A stretch of DNA of 64,000 nt, taken from Casuarina equisetifolia (taxonomy: Eukaryota > Streptophyta > Magnoliopsida > Fagales > Casuarinaceae). This document shows positions 1 through 13,045 of this stretch, in pieces; position 1 is the first letter of the stretch, and every line of letters begins with the position of its first letter. Where the stretch lies: the NCBI GenBank assembly GCA_028551475.1, contig CM052357.1, forward strand, positions 4,759,931 to 4,823,930, given 5' to 3'. The notes under the pieces were generated by a model. The model saw only the letters and a program-made list of their open reading frames with translations. It was not told where the DNA came from and made no database searches. Made by a program: the position numbers and the translations under genes.

Positions 1-437
1 TGCTTCCAGTATGTCAGAAATGATTGCTGAATCAGGTGTCACCACGAGCCAGCACCTCCCTCCTGAGGATGAATGGCCTGCAATTGAGCAACCAGCATCT
101 ACTAATCTGTCATCTGTTGTAGAGGGACCTCCAGATTCTGAACTATTTGCTGATCCATCTAACTTAACCTTGGACCGAGGTAATCAGCATACAAACAACC
201 AGTTAGATGAGGTTCGGGTTGCTGATGATTTGGCTGCTGGACCTACTTCCGTTTCCAATAGACATATACAAGAGGAGAATTCTGGAAGTGCCTGTGTCTT
301 TGATAATAGTATATATGAGGACATGAATTCCTACCAGCATGATGTGGAGCATAATGAAGGTGAGTACAGTATTACTATGGCTTGCACTTCATAAACCATC
401 ACCACACCTCCTACCCATCCAACCCCAACCCAACACA

Positions 438-469
<32 letters not shown>

Positions 470-3400
470 GGAAAAAAAAAAAGAGAGTATTTTTCATTGA
501 TATGTGGTCTCCTTATTGATGTTCCAAAAAATCTAAATTACTAACGCATTTATTTGAATAATCACCTGGATGATGAATCTAGTTTGTAAAACAACTGTAG
601 TTTTTTGGGAAATTCTCTCCTTGTACTTTGGAACTTTAAGATTTGCATGGCAGAAGCAATTAACAATTTTGTACGACTAATCTTCAAAGCTTTTTAGTCA
701 TGTTACGTTCATTGTTGAATGGGAATGTTATTCTACAGTAATTGATTGGTGGGCTAGCTTATTCCTCCTTTAACAGTAAATGTCTTTTGACCTTTGAAGT
801 GAAAAAGAATAATCTTTACAAATTTCTTAATGGATATACCCTTATTGAAGAAATTCCAATCAACTAACAATTTTCAATTTAAATTTTTTATTTTTTCTAT
901 CAGCTGAAGATGGTATTTCATCAGTGGCCACAAATTTACAGCAACTGAACTTACTGAAAGATGATCTGGCAGCACCACCTGAAGAGGATAACCCTCCTGT
1001 AATAATTCCAAATCACCTCCAACTTCATTCGCCTGATTGCTTGAACTTGAGTTTTGGAAGTTTTGGATCTGGCACTGGTGCTGCCTTTTCTGGGTCTGGT
1101 ACATTTGCTTCTAGGCCCTTGAAAACCGACTTGGAGGAGACATCTACGGCTGCTGATGTTTCATCAATTGGGCATTCAGACTCTAGGTATGTGTTCTTTA
1201 TTGCAGTACTTGCAGTTTTATACTCGGTTGTTTATTTCTGTTAAAAAAATCTTGCAGAAAACCTGACTACTACGGGGATGAGCATCTTGGAAGTAACACA
1301 GATGGCAGTCTAGTTCATAGAACTGGTGTGAGCACTTCACATTATGATTCTCCTTCAGTTTCACAACCAGAGGTATTGAAGCAGGAAACCCCTGAAGCTG
1401 CCCATGGGAATCAGTATACATTTCCTTCATCGGCACCTGATTTTACATATGAAAGCACCCAACAATATAATACCTCATTTACTCATCCACAGACGAGCTC
1501 ACAGATGCAGAATCTGTCTTCTTTCTCAAGTGTTATGGTAAGATGATAAAACACGCACTTTTATCTTTGATATAAGTTTGTTTGTTGAAATTAAATTTTC
1601 TCAGTGGCAAGAATCTTCCAAATACATCATTGAGGAAGTAGGATATAAGGTATTATATTTCCTAGAATCATAAAAAAATTGAGGAAGATTCAAGACGCAA
1701 CTTCATAATGCAACTAAGTTGTTTAAATGTTATGTAGAGACTCCTGTGAAGAGATTGAATTTATCAGAGAATTGTTTTGTAATGGATTCCATGAGAATTT
1801 TTCGTGAGAATAAACTTCAGTTGAGAACAGCAACTGAATCCAGTCTTTGGTACATGGTGGTTGCTCTTCAATGCTGAAACATGGTCACACTGGGTTGTTA
1901 TTGTCATAGATCATGTCTGTGATAAAGAGTCGCGTGTTCTTGTTGGATTGCACTTGTAGAGTTATAGGTGATATTAGAATTGCATTTGAGTTCCAATTTA
2001 GCTCGACTTAAATTTGAGGGAAATACAATTACTTTATTATCATTTTCCTTGCAAAATAAGGTATGTGCTAGAAATGTTCTAACGAACATGTTTGAGAGAG
2101 GATGAAGAGTGGCACTTAATACATGAGTGTCCTATTTGATGATCCTTCCATAGAGATCCTAACTTTGTGATAGAAATGGTGGTCATGCATAGCTTGGTCT
2201 GCTCCGTGCTTTGGAACATGTCCTGATGAAAATCTATATGAAATTTAGGCCACGTGATGAAATTGTTGACCTGTTATGACATTGTCTCATGGGATCACTC
2301 AAGAAATACTATGCTGATGATTTGAAATTTACCTCGGTTCAAAGTTTGCTTTTCCTTGTTAGAATAAAAAGCTGTTGCTGTGAGAGGGAGTCAGTCTCCA
2401 AGGACAGGAGAAATCACCTCTTTTTACTTCTTGGTTGACACCTGCACCACTCTTCATAGCATTACTTCTGCACCTGTACTTTCAATTGGATTCTGGCAAG
2501 TTCTTGCTTCCGATAATGATTTATAGCAATCCTGCTACATGATGCTCATGCAGAATCTGTGGTGGTATTTGAGCTGTGATGATAGTAAAGCAGGGATGAT
2601 ATTCATGAAGTCCCCTCTGAGAATCCTAAAAAAGCGCCCAATAAATTTCTAATGAAATGTGTTGATCACTTTTCAGAATAAAAATGTTAGGTTTGTGCTT
2701 GCAAAACTAAAGAAGAAAGGGAATTAGAGTGTGTGGTGGTCATTGTGAGATTTTGGGAATCAAAAAAGAGAACTTTGCAGTTTTGGAAGGCTAACATGTT
2801 CGGGGGGAATAGAAGAGTTATCCAATGATGTCACTATTTTTCTGTGGAGTTGGTGTTGTACATCTATTGTACTGTTATTCATGTTTCTCCTATTGTGCCT
2901 TCTGCAGTTGTTTGTGATCCTTCATTTGTGTGTGTGCACTGGTTTGTTGTTTGCATTAATCTTAAGTGAACTATAAATATTGCAGATAAGAGCTCACTTT
3001 TCATGTTGTTTCAGCAGCAGGGATATACAAATTCGTTGCCCAGCACTTTGTTGGCTTCCACAGTTCAGACTGCAAGGGAGGATCTTCCATACTCGCCTTT
3101 TCCTGTGACACAATCAATGCCCTCAAAATACGCCAATGTGGCTTCTTCTATCAGTGGTCCTACCATTTCCATGCCAGAGGTGCTCCTTTCTCTAGTTTAT
3201 TGAACTCACTAAGCTTTCAAGGCTTCTTTGACCATCAGTTACATGGGAGAGTTTACTTCAAACAAATCTCATCCTAATTACATGGACTTAGCTATAGCTA
3301 GTTAAGATATCTAGAAAAGTTCTGTTTGTATTTATGAAAGCTGTCTTCTTCAACTGAAAGCAGATATACATCATTTTTTATTTCCTTTGCTCTAATGTTG

Positions 3401-5375
3401 CATAAAACCAAATGGTGTTTTGCTGGTGCTGCAATGTCAGTACTGGTGTTTGAAAAGTCTTAAATAAATTTCTCCATGTCTACTCATTTAGGAGATTATT
3501 TGGCTTTACACGTACCATACGTTTCTAACTCTCATGTCCTCTCTCCCAAACACCATTTCCCCTGACTATGCAATTTATCTTTGTATTTTGTGAAGATGTA
3601 TGAGTGACATTTCACCTTAGTGGATGCCAGATTCATGACTTTAATTTTTTGCCCCAAGTGTCTTAGTTCCCCTACTTTAGCGGGGGGCATCTTCAACCTC
3701 TGCATCGTCATTGATGATCTATCCTGATGATAAAATTGGTCTCGGATCACTCTTTGGCTTCATATTCGCATGGCCATGATGTTATTTAGCTTCCTCTTCC
3801 CAAGCTCGTCTTCATTGTGTTGTGCTGAAGAGGGATAAAAATATGTCGCTGTATAGGCAAGGCAAAGCTACAGTGCATGTTGTAACAATTTGTGCAATGT
3901 CATTCTCTTGCTTTAATTCAAGTTCTTACTTTCATGTTGTGAAAGTTAATACTCAAAGCATCACTCGAATTGAGTTAGAACAGTTGAGCAATCTATTTTT
4001 TTTTTTTTAAATGAGTATAATAGAAAACTTTCTTAAATTGTTTTTGCCATGCAATCTGGAAATGATGTTATGTTGATCCTACTAGACAAGTCCTCCATTA
4101 GCGAGCCCATTAAAAAGAAAAAGAGAAAGGAGAAGAAGTTGCAGCACATTATAGTTACTAATTATAATTACTTTGCTTAGTTAGCATATTTCAGGAAGCT
4201 AATGCTTGCTCAAAGTTATAGTGTGTTAAGAGGGATAAAATAATAACAGAAAATTAATACATCAGTGTTAAGAAGGCAGTTTGTAGGTTAACAATCTTGG
4301 GAAGTGTTACAGGTGCAATTCTTCTGATCATTATGTTCTTTTTGTGCAGGCCTTGGGTGCAGTTAGTATTTCTACACCTCAGCCTACTCCACAGACCTTG
4401 CCCGGTGCCAGTGTTGCAACAGGACCTGCTATTCCACAACACCTTGCTGTGCATCCTTATTCCCAACCCACTCTTCCTTTGGGACATTTTGCCAACATGA
4501 TCGGCTATCCGTTCTTGCCTCAGAGCTATACATACATGCCCTCGGCTTTCCAGCAATCATTTGCTGGTAACAACACATACCATCAGTCCTTGGCAGCAGT
4601 ACTCCCACAATATAAAAACAGTGTTTCCGTTAGTAGTTTGCCTCAGTCTGCTGCTATTGCCTCTGGATATGCATTTGGGAGTTCAACGAGCATTCCTGGA
4701 GGAAACTTCCCTCTGAATGCCCCCACCGCGCCTACAGGCACCACTGTTGGCTATGAAGATGTTCTGAGTTCTCAATACAAGGACAGCAATCATTTGATGT
4801 CGCTTCAGCAGGTAGCTTCTCTATCTGGGCTCTGGAAATATCATAAAAATGAGATTCTTGAGTTCTTGACTAAACAAGCCGGCTTCCTTATTTGAAAAGG
4901 AAACATCAGTACAATTATTTACCGAGTAAAGTAAAACTGCACTGGTTTCACAGCCATGACAAACTATCTATATGTATCGCATTTGCTTGCTGTCATGAAA
5001 TGCCACCAAGTAGTCGCTTAATGTGATTTCAGTCATTTTCTTCCTCTATATCCCTTCTGAATTTACCGTTTTGCTTGTCTTTTTGATCAGAACGATAACT
5101 CAGCCATGTGGCTTCATGGACCTGGTTCGCGAACAGTTTCTGCACTTCCTAGCACATATTACAGCTTCCAGGGGCAGAATCAGCAAGCTAGTGGGTATCG
5201 GCAAGGCCAGCAGCAATCTCAGCATTTTGGGGCACTTGGCTATGCAAATTTCTACCATTCTCAAACCGGGTTATCTATGGATCATCAGCAGCAAAATCCA
5301 AGGGACGGATCCCTTGGAGGTTCTCAAGGCCAACCGTCGAAGCAATCCCAGCAGATATGGCAAAACAACTACTAA
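1..5375 (+). CDS. GBF-interacting protein 1-like (DUF1296 family), 3' part
   Basis: Partial gene; the 5' end, including the conserved N-terminal DUF1296 (GIP1_N) domain, lies left of the window. Visible coding exons are <1-359, 904-1186, 1258-1537, 3015-3179, 4350-4811 and 5091-5375 (stop TAA), all with GT-AG introns and one open frame of about 600 residues. The protein is low-complexity, rich in Ser, Gln, Pro and Tyr, with no catalytic motif. It matches the C-terminal half of plant GIP1-like proteins in features such as NLSFGSFGSG, the MIGYPFLPQSYTYMPSAFQQ segment and the ending QIWQNNY. Arabidopsis GIP1 binds G-box bZIP factors and enhances their DNA binding; that role is family knowledge and untested here. 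The sequence 'tgcttccag' at 1-9 could be a splice acceptor, so the first visible exon may begin at 10. Identification is secure at family level. Confidence 0.88.
427..486. repeat. CA microsatellite followed by A-tract
   Basis: An (AC)n run of about 20 bases leads into a roughly 35-base adenine-rich tract inside the first visible intron of the GIP1-like gene. Simple low-complexity sequence, likely length-polymorphic. Confidence 0.85.
1538..3014 (+). other. Long intron of the GIP1-like gene
   Basis: About 1.5 kb between donor ATG|gtaag at 1537/1538 and an acceptor in tttcagcagcag. I see no convincing ORF, RNA gene or mobile element in it. The acceptor is a run of three tandem CAGs, so starts at 3015, 3018 or 3021 are all in frame and differ by one Gln each. 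Confidence 0.6.
3180..4349 (+). other. Long intron of the GIP1-like gene
   Basis: About 1.2 kb of AT-rich sequence with a poly-T run near 3991-4008. Short ORFs here show no protein-like similarity. Nothing else recognised. Confidence 0.6.
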
Positions 5376-7860
5376 TCTCAGTCACCTCCTGGTTTTTCAG
5401 GGTCCTGTAGTGAGTGTGGAAGTGGCCATTCATAGGCATTCTGCGGTCTAATAATCTCATGTTCCATTGATTGGTCTGAAGAGACCTTGACTGGCTACTG
5501 CCCTGTGCCATTGAGGTTGTATTTTACATATGTATGTCTGCTTATGTTTAACGTAGGAACGGGTGTGCTAATTTAAGTTAGTGAACTATGTCGATTCCCT
5601 CTTTCACTGCTTTTTCTTGTCCTCTCGTAGTTGAAAAGGTTGTTTTCCTTTCGGTTGGAGAGCCCTTCCTAACTTTATTGTTCTTATCATTACTAACCAT
5701 CCTTCACAAAGCTTTCATCTCTACTTATAAGAATGGCATTTTACCCACGTTTCATGAATGGTAAAAAGGTGTATAAGATATTAAATGAAATTCCAACTAC
5801 GAAAATTTGTGTCCCTTTCTTCTCTAGGTCTATGGAATTTCCATAGATCGTGGAGATAGACCATGGTAGGGAAGGGACTATACCAAAGATTGAGAAATAA
5901 TCCACAAGAAATTTCATCCAAGGATGTTTTTTTTATCATTATATGTACCACAAGATTGTTCATCTCATTTATGTTTGTTAGTTGATGGGACATCTTTACT
6001 TTCTTTATTGTTTCATGTCAGTTCTGTTTTTCCAATACTATCGAACGCGTATTTAGATAAGGAAATTTAGATGTGGATAAATTGACAAATGGTGTTTGGA
6101 ATGTAAAATTTTTTGATCAATTAGGGTCCTTGTTAAGGTCATATGCAAATGCTTTAAAAAGAGATCAGTTAGGTCTTAGTAATCATAAGCCTTTATAAAT
6201 GTTAAGTCTACATGTTGTCTTTTGTATTTATTGTCTTTAATATAATTAGGTACACATTGTGAAATTGTCATGTATGTGTGATGAATAAAATTTCAGAAAT
6301 TAAGTTTATATCTTATCTTTTGTATCTCTACAAAATATGATTTTTCAGTTCAATTTTATTTTTAGCAATAAAATGTGTAAGGTTTCCATCTTGTTTCTTT
6401 TGGAAAAAAAAAAAAGAAAAAGAAGAGTTTATTCAAATTGTACGTAATGTGCTTATTATAATTACAGATCCATTTCATTTCTCTTAATCCAAAGCACCAT
6501 CTATCATGAAGTTCTGGTCCTTTTAGGAGTTCTATGACTGAATTTGGAGGTTCATCATATGATACTGTAAAATCTGCTGTCAAGAATATTTTGGGCCACT
6601 CCTAATCCGTCCTCCTGATGGTACTAGATGCGCTAATGTTCAGAATCAAACATGAGGATGTCACAATTTTCAGCTTTAATGATTTTTTTTTTCTGTTTTT
6701 GCAGCATGTCTTGGTTTGGTTGTAATACTATTTAATTATAAAATTGCTACAAGCGCTGTCGTTTTCCTTGTACAAGCGGTCGATGTGATCACCTTATCCG
6801 AACTTTTGTGCTGTTGCATGTAACTTGTCCTGACATGGGATTTTAAAGCTTTAATGCATGCAGGATATGGTGCCTATACCAAACAACATAAAGTATTTAG
6901 ATAAGAAGTAGTGGTTTCATAACTTTAGTCAATCATTATCTTAACTTTTTTAGGTAAGAGTCTGTTGTCAATGAAAAAAACAAGGGGCTGTGGGTCATGG
7001 CGGTGCTGCTGATGTGTTGTGGAGAACAACTTACTTTGTATCACATAATTGTGATTTGTTTTCGGTGGTTGTATGGTGGGGAACACTAGGTCATATGATG
7101 AGCCATATGATCCAAAATTGTTTGTCATTTTCTGAAGTGGAAGATATTTGAAGAAATCAAGGGTTTCAGGTCTCATACCCAAATCTCTCCCACCCCACTT
7201 ACCTAATAATAATTTTTTTTCTTTAAAAAAAAAACTACTAAGATCATTGACAAGGAACTCATGTTTTTATAACATGATGCCCTGCAAATGCCTTAAAGCC
7301 CTGTAGGTTATCAAGTTGTGGTGTTGGAGTGCTATTTTCCAATGATGTTGCAGCAGAGAGATGGTGTTCAGGTGAATGATTAATGGTAATGAAGGTGGGC
7401 TCAAGGCATGGAGTGTCCGTAGCTTTACATAGCAAAATTTCTCATTTAGCATCATTCTATATCACAATAGTTATCTTAATTATTGATCCATTGTGATTCT
7501 TTCTCCAAATTTTTCTTGATTCTTTAATCAACTCAAAATCAATTGTTATATGGATAGTTTACATTAATCACCCTTTAATAGAATAGTTTCATTAAATCTT
7601 CAACTTTTTTTTTTTTTTGTATCCATGTTTTCAAACAAAATTTTAGAGAATGAACTATCAACGGTTGGGGTGGTTGTGACTTAGCGAGGGTTAGTGATCC
7701 ACCAAGGTTCATAGTATCATGCGGGTCACTCTGCCAAGAAAGGCAACTTAGTCATGAACATTTCTATCTAACCATTCATATCTTTCTTAATAAGGAGGAA
7801 GAACCTTATTATTCTTAAGTCAATTTTTTATCAAAATAAAATTTTTAATATAATATCTAG
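5376..7860. other. 3' UTR and spacer downstream of the GIP1-like gene
   Basis: Begins with the 3' UTR of the GIP1-like gene, whose poly(A) site is not clear. The rest is AT-rich with T-runs near 6400, 6690 and 7610 and no supported gene. Short ORFs of 60-85 codons on either strand look like chance openings. Confidence 0.5.
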
Positions 7861-7889
7861 GAAGCTCTCCTAAAATGTATACACTTACA

Positions 7890-8600
7890 CAAAGCTAGCT
7901 ATTGGGTCTTAAATCACCCCAAGGAAGGGGTTGAATTAGGTGCTTTTAATTTTTCTTAATTTTTTAATACTAGTCAAATTAAATCTAAGTAAACCTTATC
8001 TAGTTATGCTTTTTGTTGATGCTAACTTTATGGTAGTTAAGAAGAATATAATGACAAATAATTAGAGTACACACTATATTTGCAAATAAGATATGAAATG
8101 AAGAATATAGGACAATAGGTATACATTTTTTTAAAAGTGAATTAGACTTCTCAACAACCCTACTCCACCTCTTTTAGCAAAGTATTAAGGGATGCTTTTC
8201 TTTTCAATGGAAAACACATCTCATCTTAGTTTACAAAGATTTAGTAATCCATAGTTTACAAACCAAAATGGTTTGAATAGAAGCAAAAAATACAATTTAT
8301 GTTACAATACCTCAAGAGATTATTAATGCACTCATTAAACTTATATAGTACCTGCATAAACGAAAACTCCAAAATTTGGATGAAACCCTAGTCTTGGGAT
8401 TTTAAGTTAAAAGCACACTATAATCCTTAGAATCAAAATACAATTGTTTTACTTTAACCTATATCTTGTAGAGATTAAAAACCTTTAGGACGGAGATGAA
8501 GTAGTGCTTGAATTTCCTAAAAGATTTTTATTTTTGCTTGGGTCGATGCTCTTCTCTGCATGGTTTCTATGCTTTTTATAGACTTTAGCTGCCCGCAATC
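7890..8600. repeat. Decayed dispersed-repeat-like segment
   Basis: The segment opens with a motif near 7908-7945 of the kind 'caccccaaggaaggggttgaatta'-type (split here as two parts: caccccaaggaagg, ggttgaattaggtg). From memory, similar motifs mark one end of a high-copy non-coding repeat in many plant genomes. About 230 bases further on there is a stretch like the 'acttctcaacaaccctact' part of such repeats. No coding capacity and no clear terminal repeats are visible. The assignment is from recollection only. Confidence 0.3.
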
Positions 8601-9203
8601 ATGTCTCCTCCATTATGACTAGATTTCTAGCCGTTTTCACAAGAGCGACAAGGATTAGAGAGTGAGGGAGTTCATGAAAAGAAAAGGCTAAGGCTAGTGT
8701 TGATTTTGTGAGGAATTCTTCCCAAACAAGAGTTTCATTTTTCTCTTTAGACCACATACTCTATACCCCTTGAAACCACATTCTTCTGTAGCATGTGAAA
8801 AAACAAGTTGGAACAAATAATGTCTTAAATGTTTTATCCATTTTCTTGAACTGTATCTCTTAGCTCCGAAAAAATTAAACCGCGGGTGTTTGGCCTAGTG
8901 TGGACAGCTCTAACAATGTCAGATTGTATATTATACAAATTTGATAACTTGAGCGAATGATCTCTAGCATAAACACCACCTCCCTTGATCACAAGCTTGC
9001 TGTGAGGGATTTATGGAACATCAAAACTTTTCTGATGTTCAATGTTTAAGCCGAACCAATCAACATGCTCTATAAAAAACAGACATTGATCTTGCGAGTC
9101 TGAAACTTTCGGTAGAACTTGCCAGATGAAATTGTGTCAAAGTGATATCTTTACAAGGAAGCAGACCAATACGCTTTTCTTTAGACTCTTGCATTCTTTG
9201 CAG

Positions 9204-9460
9204 GTTTTGGTTGTTGCTAACCCTGCAAATTCCACTGCTCAGTCTACTTAATTACCCACATATACATTTGGATCCTTAGAACTCCAGAGGTTGGTATCAT
9301 CCTGTCTGCTCCTTTCCCGCAGATCGATCATTTTGGCTGCAAAGTCAGACACCCATGGGCGTACACTCTAATGGTCCATATAATATACCAGCAGGTCTCC
9401 TTTATTAATCCCAGCTACTTGTCGCAATGGAGGCTGGATAATAGTCCAAGGTGGTTCTTC
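9204..9460 (+). pseudogene. Broken cytosolic malate dehydrogenase fragment
   Basis: Three short stretches match plant cytosolic NAD-malate dehydrogenase in order. 9204-9242 follows an intact-looking acceptor (ttctttgcag) and reads VLVVANPANST, the NAD-enzyme motif VLVVANPANTNA with one change, then soon hits a stop. About 9265-9289 resembles the end of the exon coding for HIRDWVLGTPE, followed by a GT donor-like site. 9354-9412 reads MGVHSNGPYNIPAGLLY, then a stop. One frame over, about 9412-9457 continues PATCRNGGWIIVQGGSS, so a 1-2 base deletion broke it. The central catalytic part, including the active-site His region, is missing. Intron-like pieces suggest a duplicated genomic fragment that decayed, not a processed retrocopy. 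Confidence 0.72.
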
Positions 9461-12400
9461 AAACTTAACTAACTCGTACCTTTTAGGGGCTAGTTAATGC
9501 AACATAAAAATATTAATGTGTGATTGGTGTTATTTCTTCCTTCCCTTCCACTCTTTGCCTTTCTTCTTTTAGTTCTTGTCACTCTTTATCTCACTGCATA
9601 AGGGAAGTGAAGGGTATTGCTTACTTTCAACTTGAGAACGGTATTATGATAACATGTCACCAACTGAACCACATGCATAATGTACTTATGGTGAGCAAAT
9701 CATTAACTCTTTCCGTCTGAGAGAAACTTAACCAAAAAAAGTTGAACATCCAATGGAAAAAAGACATTTGAGATAGTAAAATCCTAATGTCACGACAACA
9801 AAGTTCCTCAAATTCTTTGAGACTCCATTGATTTGATTGTCTTTATGTAATCTTGGACGGATCCATTACAATATTCCATGAAAGATCAAATAAATGTAAA
9901 TCTTTCCGTGGGTATTAGGCACCGATAGACACGGTTAAAATTCATTAGTCTGGGAACCGCAAACTTGAATTTTCAAAGAAATTTCTCCCGCTAAATATGA
10001 AGAATAAGGAGGTAATAATTGATACAAATTTGTGAGGATTACTTTCTGGCTTTAAATTGTCAACAGAAAATAGCAACTTCACTCACTCTAATAGATTAAA
10101 ATTGAATCGCAATCGAGATTAAACGGATAAAAAGTAAAGGCGAATGATACTCATGCATGAAAGAGAGGAAACAATGGAAGTAAAGATTATCCTCCCCCAC
10201 ATGATTGATACCCAAGGCACATATACGTACACAACCAACAAACTTTCTACGATTTCCAAACCGGGAAGTGACTAAAGTTGTACAGGCAATGGAAGGCCAA
10301 GTCAACAAAGCATACATCAAAATCATAATCACCATCCTCTAATCCACCAAGTGTTAGAAGACAAGATTGTACGATCGGGACATTTCTAGTTATATTACAT
10401 TCCCGGGTCATTGGTTAGTTTGAAACAAGTAATGAGCAAAATTAGAACTATACAAGGTTGTTATAAAATATAACAATCTTATCATCTCCAAATGAGATTA
10501 CACAGGCAACTTTTCCAATGTTGCTTCAGATACTCGGAGCAAAAGAAGTGGATCAGAAAAATGCATGGCAGGTTAAATATCTACACCTACAGACTTGTGA
10601 TAAAGGTAAGTAGCAATATAAACACTGCGTACCTACTATTTTTGCCATTAGCAGATATTCTATTGGTCTCCCAATGACCTGCAGAAAAGTATAGAAAATT
10701 GTGAAGGTGTAATAGATCACTAGATTCAGTAGAAGATCATGACATGCAGCGATAATCAACCAATTCATACACCCACAACTCATCTTTGTCCGTCCAATTC
10801 TTCAGTGTAGTTGATGAGCAGTTCATACCATTTTCACCCTCACAATCGACTCAATGTCTCTCAATAGACTCATTAATTCAGGAAGTTGCTTCCATGCATA
10901 CTAGTCTTCACACATTGGTTCAAATATGATTTCTATGGTACTACCTCTATCATCTTTTTTCTCATATGTCATTGTACAAGTTTCTAATTCAAATTCATAG
11001 CAGTTCTTCCTGATCCAGCAGTAGAAAATCATAATCCAGCACACGAAGCCTCATAAGGATCTCCACGAACAAGGTAATGCTAGTTATTGAGAATGCTAGG
11101 CTAGTGAGTTGAGCTCTGAAGAGGGAACAATCTATACTGACATAATGCATCATCTCAAAACCATACCTTAAGAAACAGTTTCCTCTCATCAGTTTTATTT
11201 GCAGTTTGACCTCAGTTCAACTAACCCAAGCTAGCCTTGATCTGAACTCCAATACAATGTAATTACTGAACTGATGTAAATCCTGATATATTTTGTGTAA
11301 AGGAAGTTTTGACGTGTCTACATATTGTTGTCTGTGTATTACCTCAAGGAATTAGCACAGGGCATCACTGACTTGCTACTTATGTAGAAAATACAGAAAC
11401 AGGTTTAGGCTATATATTATGTCGGTTACAAACAGCCTAATTTATTCATAAAGTCCCTCTCCTTGCACTTAGCCTCCTGAACTCTTCAGCCATACAACTA
11501 ATTCAGAGCCACTCTACATCTGAGTCCTATGTTTTCAAATGTGTCCAACAAGAAGCTAGAGAGAACTGGATTAATAATAGAAAGGATGAGATTCAGACTG
11601 AAAGCTAAGAACAGTTCTGATTAGATACAAGGCAATCAAAAGATAATCAAGTACATTTTGATGACAAGAGAACCAAAAATCAAATTCATGCATAAAGCAT
11701 CCAAAAGAGGAATAGCCTTAGAACAAGAACAATGCAGGAACTAACGAAAAAGTTATTTCTATTTTGGTCTCCATATCTCATCAAATTCTTTTTATTCCTC
11801 TTCTCTTTTCTTTTCTTTTCTTTCTTTCTTTCTTTTTTTCTTTTTTTCTTTCTTTCTTTCTTTTTTTTCTTTTTTTTTGGGTTTTGTCTGAGGCAAGTAA
11901 GAGACCTCAGTTTAGGAATCACAGAAAAGCGGGAACCTAGGAAAGCTGGAAAAGAAATAATCGAGGTTTGATGTCCAGCCAGCCTGCTGGACCTCAATCC
12001 AAAGAATAGCCATTGAAGAGTAACTTCTGGGTCAATCTGAAAATATAATGTCACCAAACTATCCGAGCAAATCCTTTCCACTTACCTGGAAGGGGATTTT
12101 TGTACCCATGAGCATGGAAGAAACAGTCCTACGAATCTTTTAGATATCAGGTTTTTATTTATAGTTGACTTTGATCTTCTTTTGTACTTGTAATTGTTGC
12201 TGTTTATGTTTTCATATTTCAAATTCTAGAATGTTTCACCTGACAGGTAATCATGCAATTGTTACATGGATATAGTTGCATAGCAAGAATAATACTGATC
12301 TTAGCTTAGCATAACTTTCTGGGATATTATTGTTTTCATAATTGGATTTGACAGAAATTTCATTATGATTACTACAAGCTACTATCTCTTCTCAGAGAAT

Positions 12401-13045
12401 ATAGATTTTAGGCATTTGCTTATCTATCTGATTGACATTTCCATGATCTTGTTTCAGGATTTTTGTGAATTTTTTGTTCATTTTCTCAAATGATTAGGAA
12501 GTACATTTGGTCAGATTATCATCTTCTTTTAGTGACAGATAATTGCTAAAGATTTCAAAGTTCAAAGTTTTAACTTCTTAGTACAATTACATTGATTATT
12601 TTGCCAATCTATCTTCAGAGAAAAACTTGATAAATATGGACAAATAAAGAACTATAAGTGCCACTTCAGGTCACAAGATAGGAAAGAAAACTGCAGCCTG
12701 CAAGAATTACATTTCATAATACGATATACACCTCCTTATGATTAAAACAATAACTTGAACTGTACATTTTAAATATCAAAGCGAAAATGTCTACACTACC
12801 TTTCAAAAAAATTAGACAATGCACTCGATAGACTGTCAGCTAAAGAAGAGACAAAGAAAGGGAGAAGCACCAAGAGCTGAATAACATCTAGACAAGCAAT
12901 AGTTCATCGTATAGCTAATTACCTTGAGAGCTCAAAGAGGAAAATAGCATTGAGCACCTAAACTAGAAGCCAATTTTTGCTTTATAAAAGACAGGAGGAC
13001 AAGAAGCTGCTATATTCAAGCTAATCAGGGGGAAAAAAAAGGCTC
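9461..13045. other. Spacer without a recognised gene
   Basis: AT-rich sequence between the malate dehydrogenase fragment and the 3' end of the SSP4-type gene. It holds the pyrimidine tract at about 11790-11880 and several short ORFs without protein-like composition. The part nearest 13045 is presumably 3' UTR of the minus-strand phosphatase gene. Confidence 0.5.
11788..11881. repeat. (CTTT)n / T-rich polypyrimidine tract
   Basis: About 90 bases of almost pure C and T on the plus strand, built of CTTT and T-run units. It creates an apparent Phe/Leu-rich ORF on one strand and a Lys-rich one on the other; neither is credible as a gene. Confidence 0.9.

Noticed and set aside
5023..5451. 142-codon plus-strand ORF over the last GIP1-like exon
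   Set aside because: Out-of-frame shadow; the real frame is the Gln-rich one ending at 5375.
11686..12081. 131-codon ORF with long Lys-rich stretch and its plus-strand counterpart
   Set aside because: Created by the (CTTT)n tract; composition is that of simple sequence.
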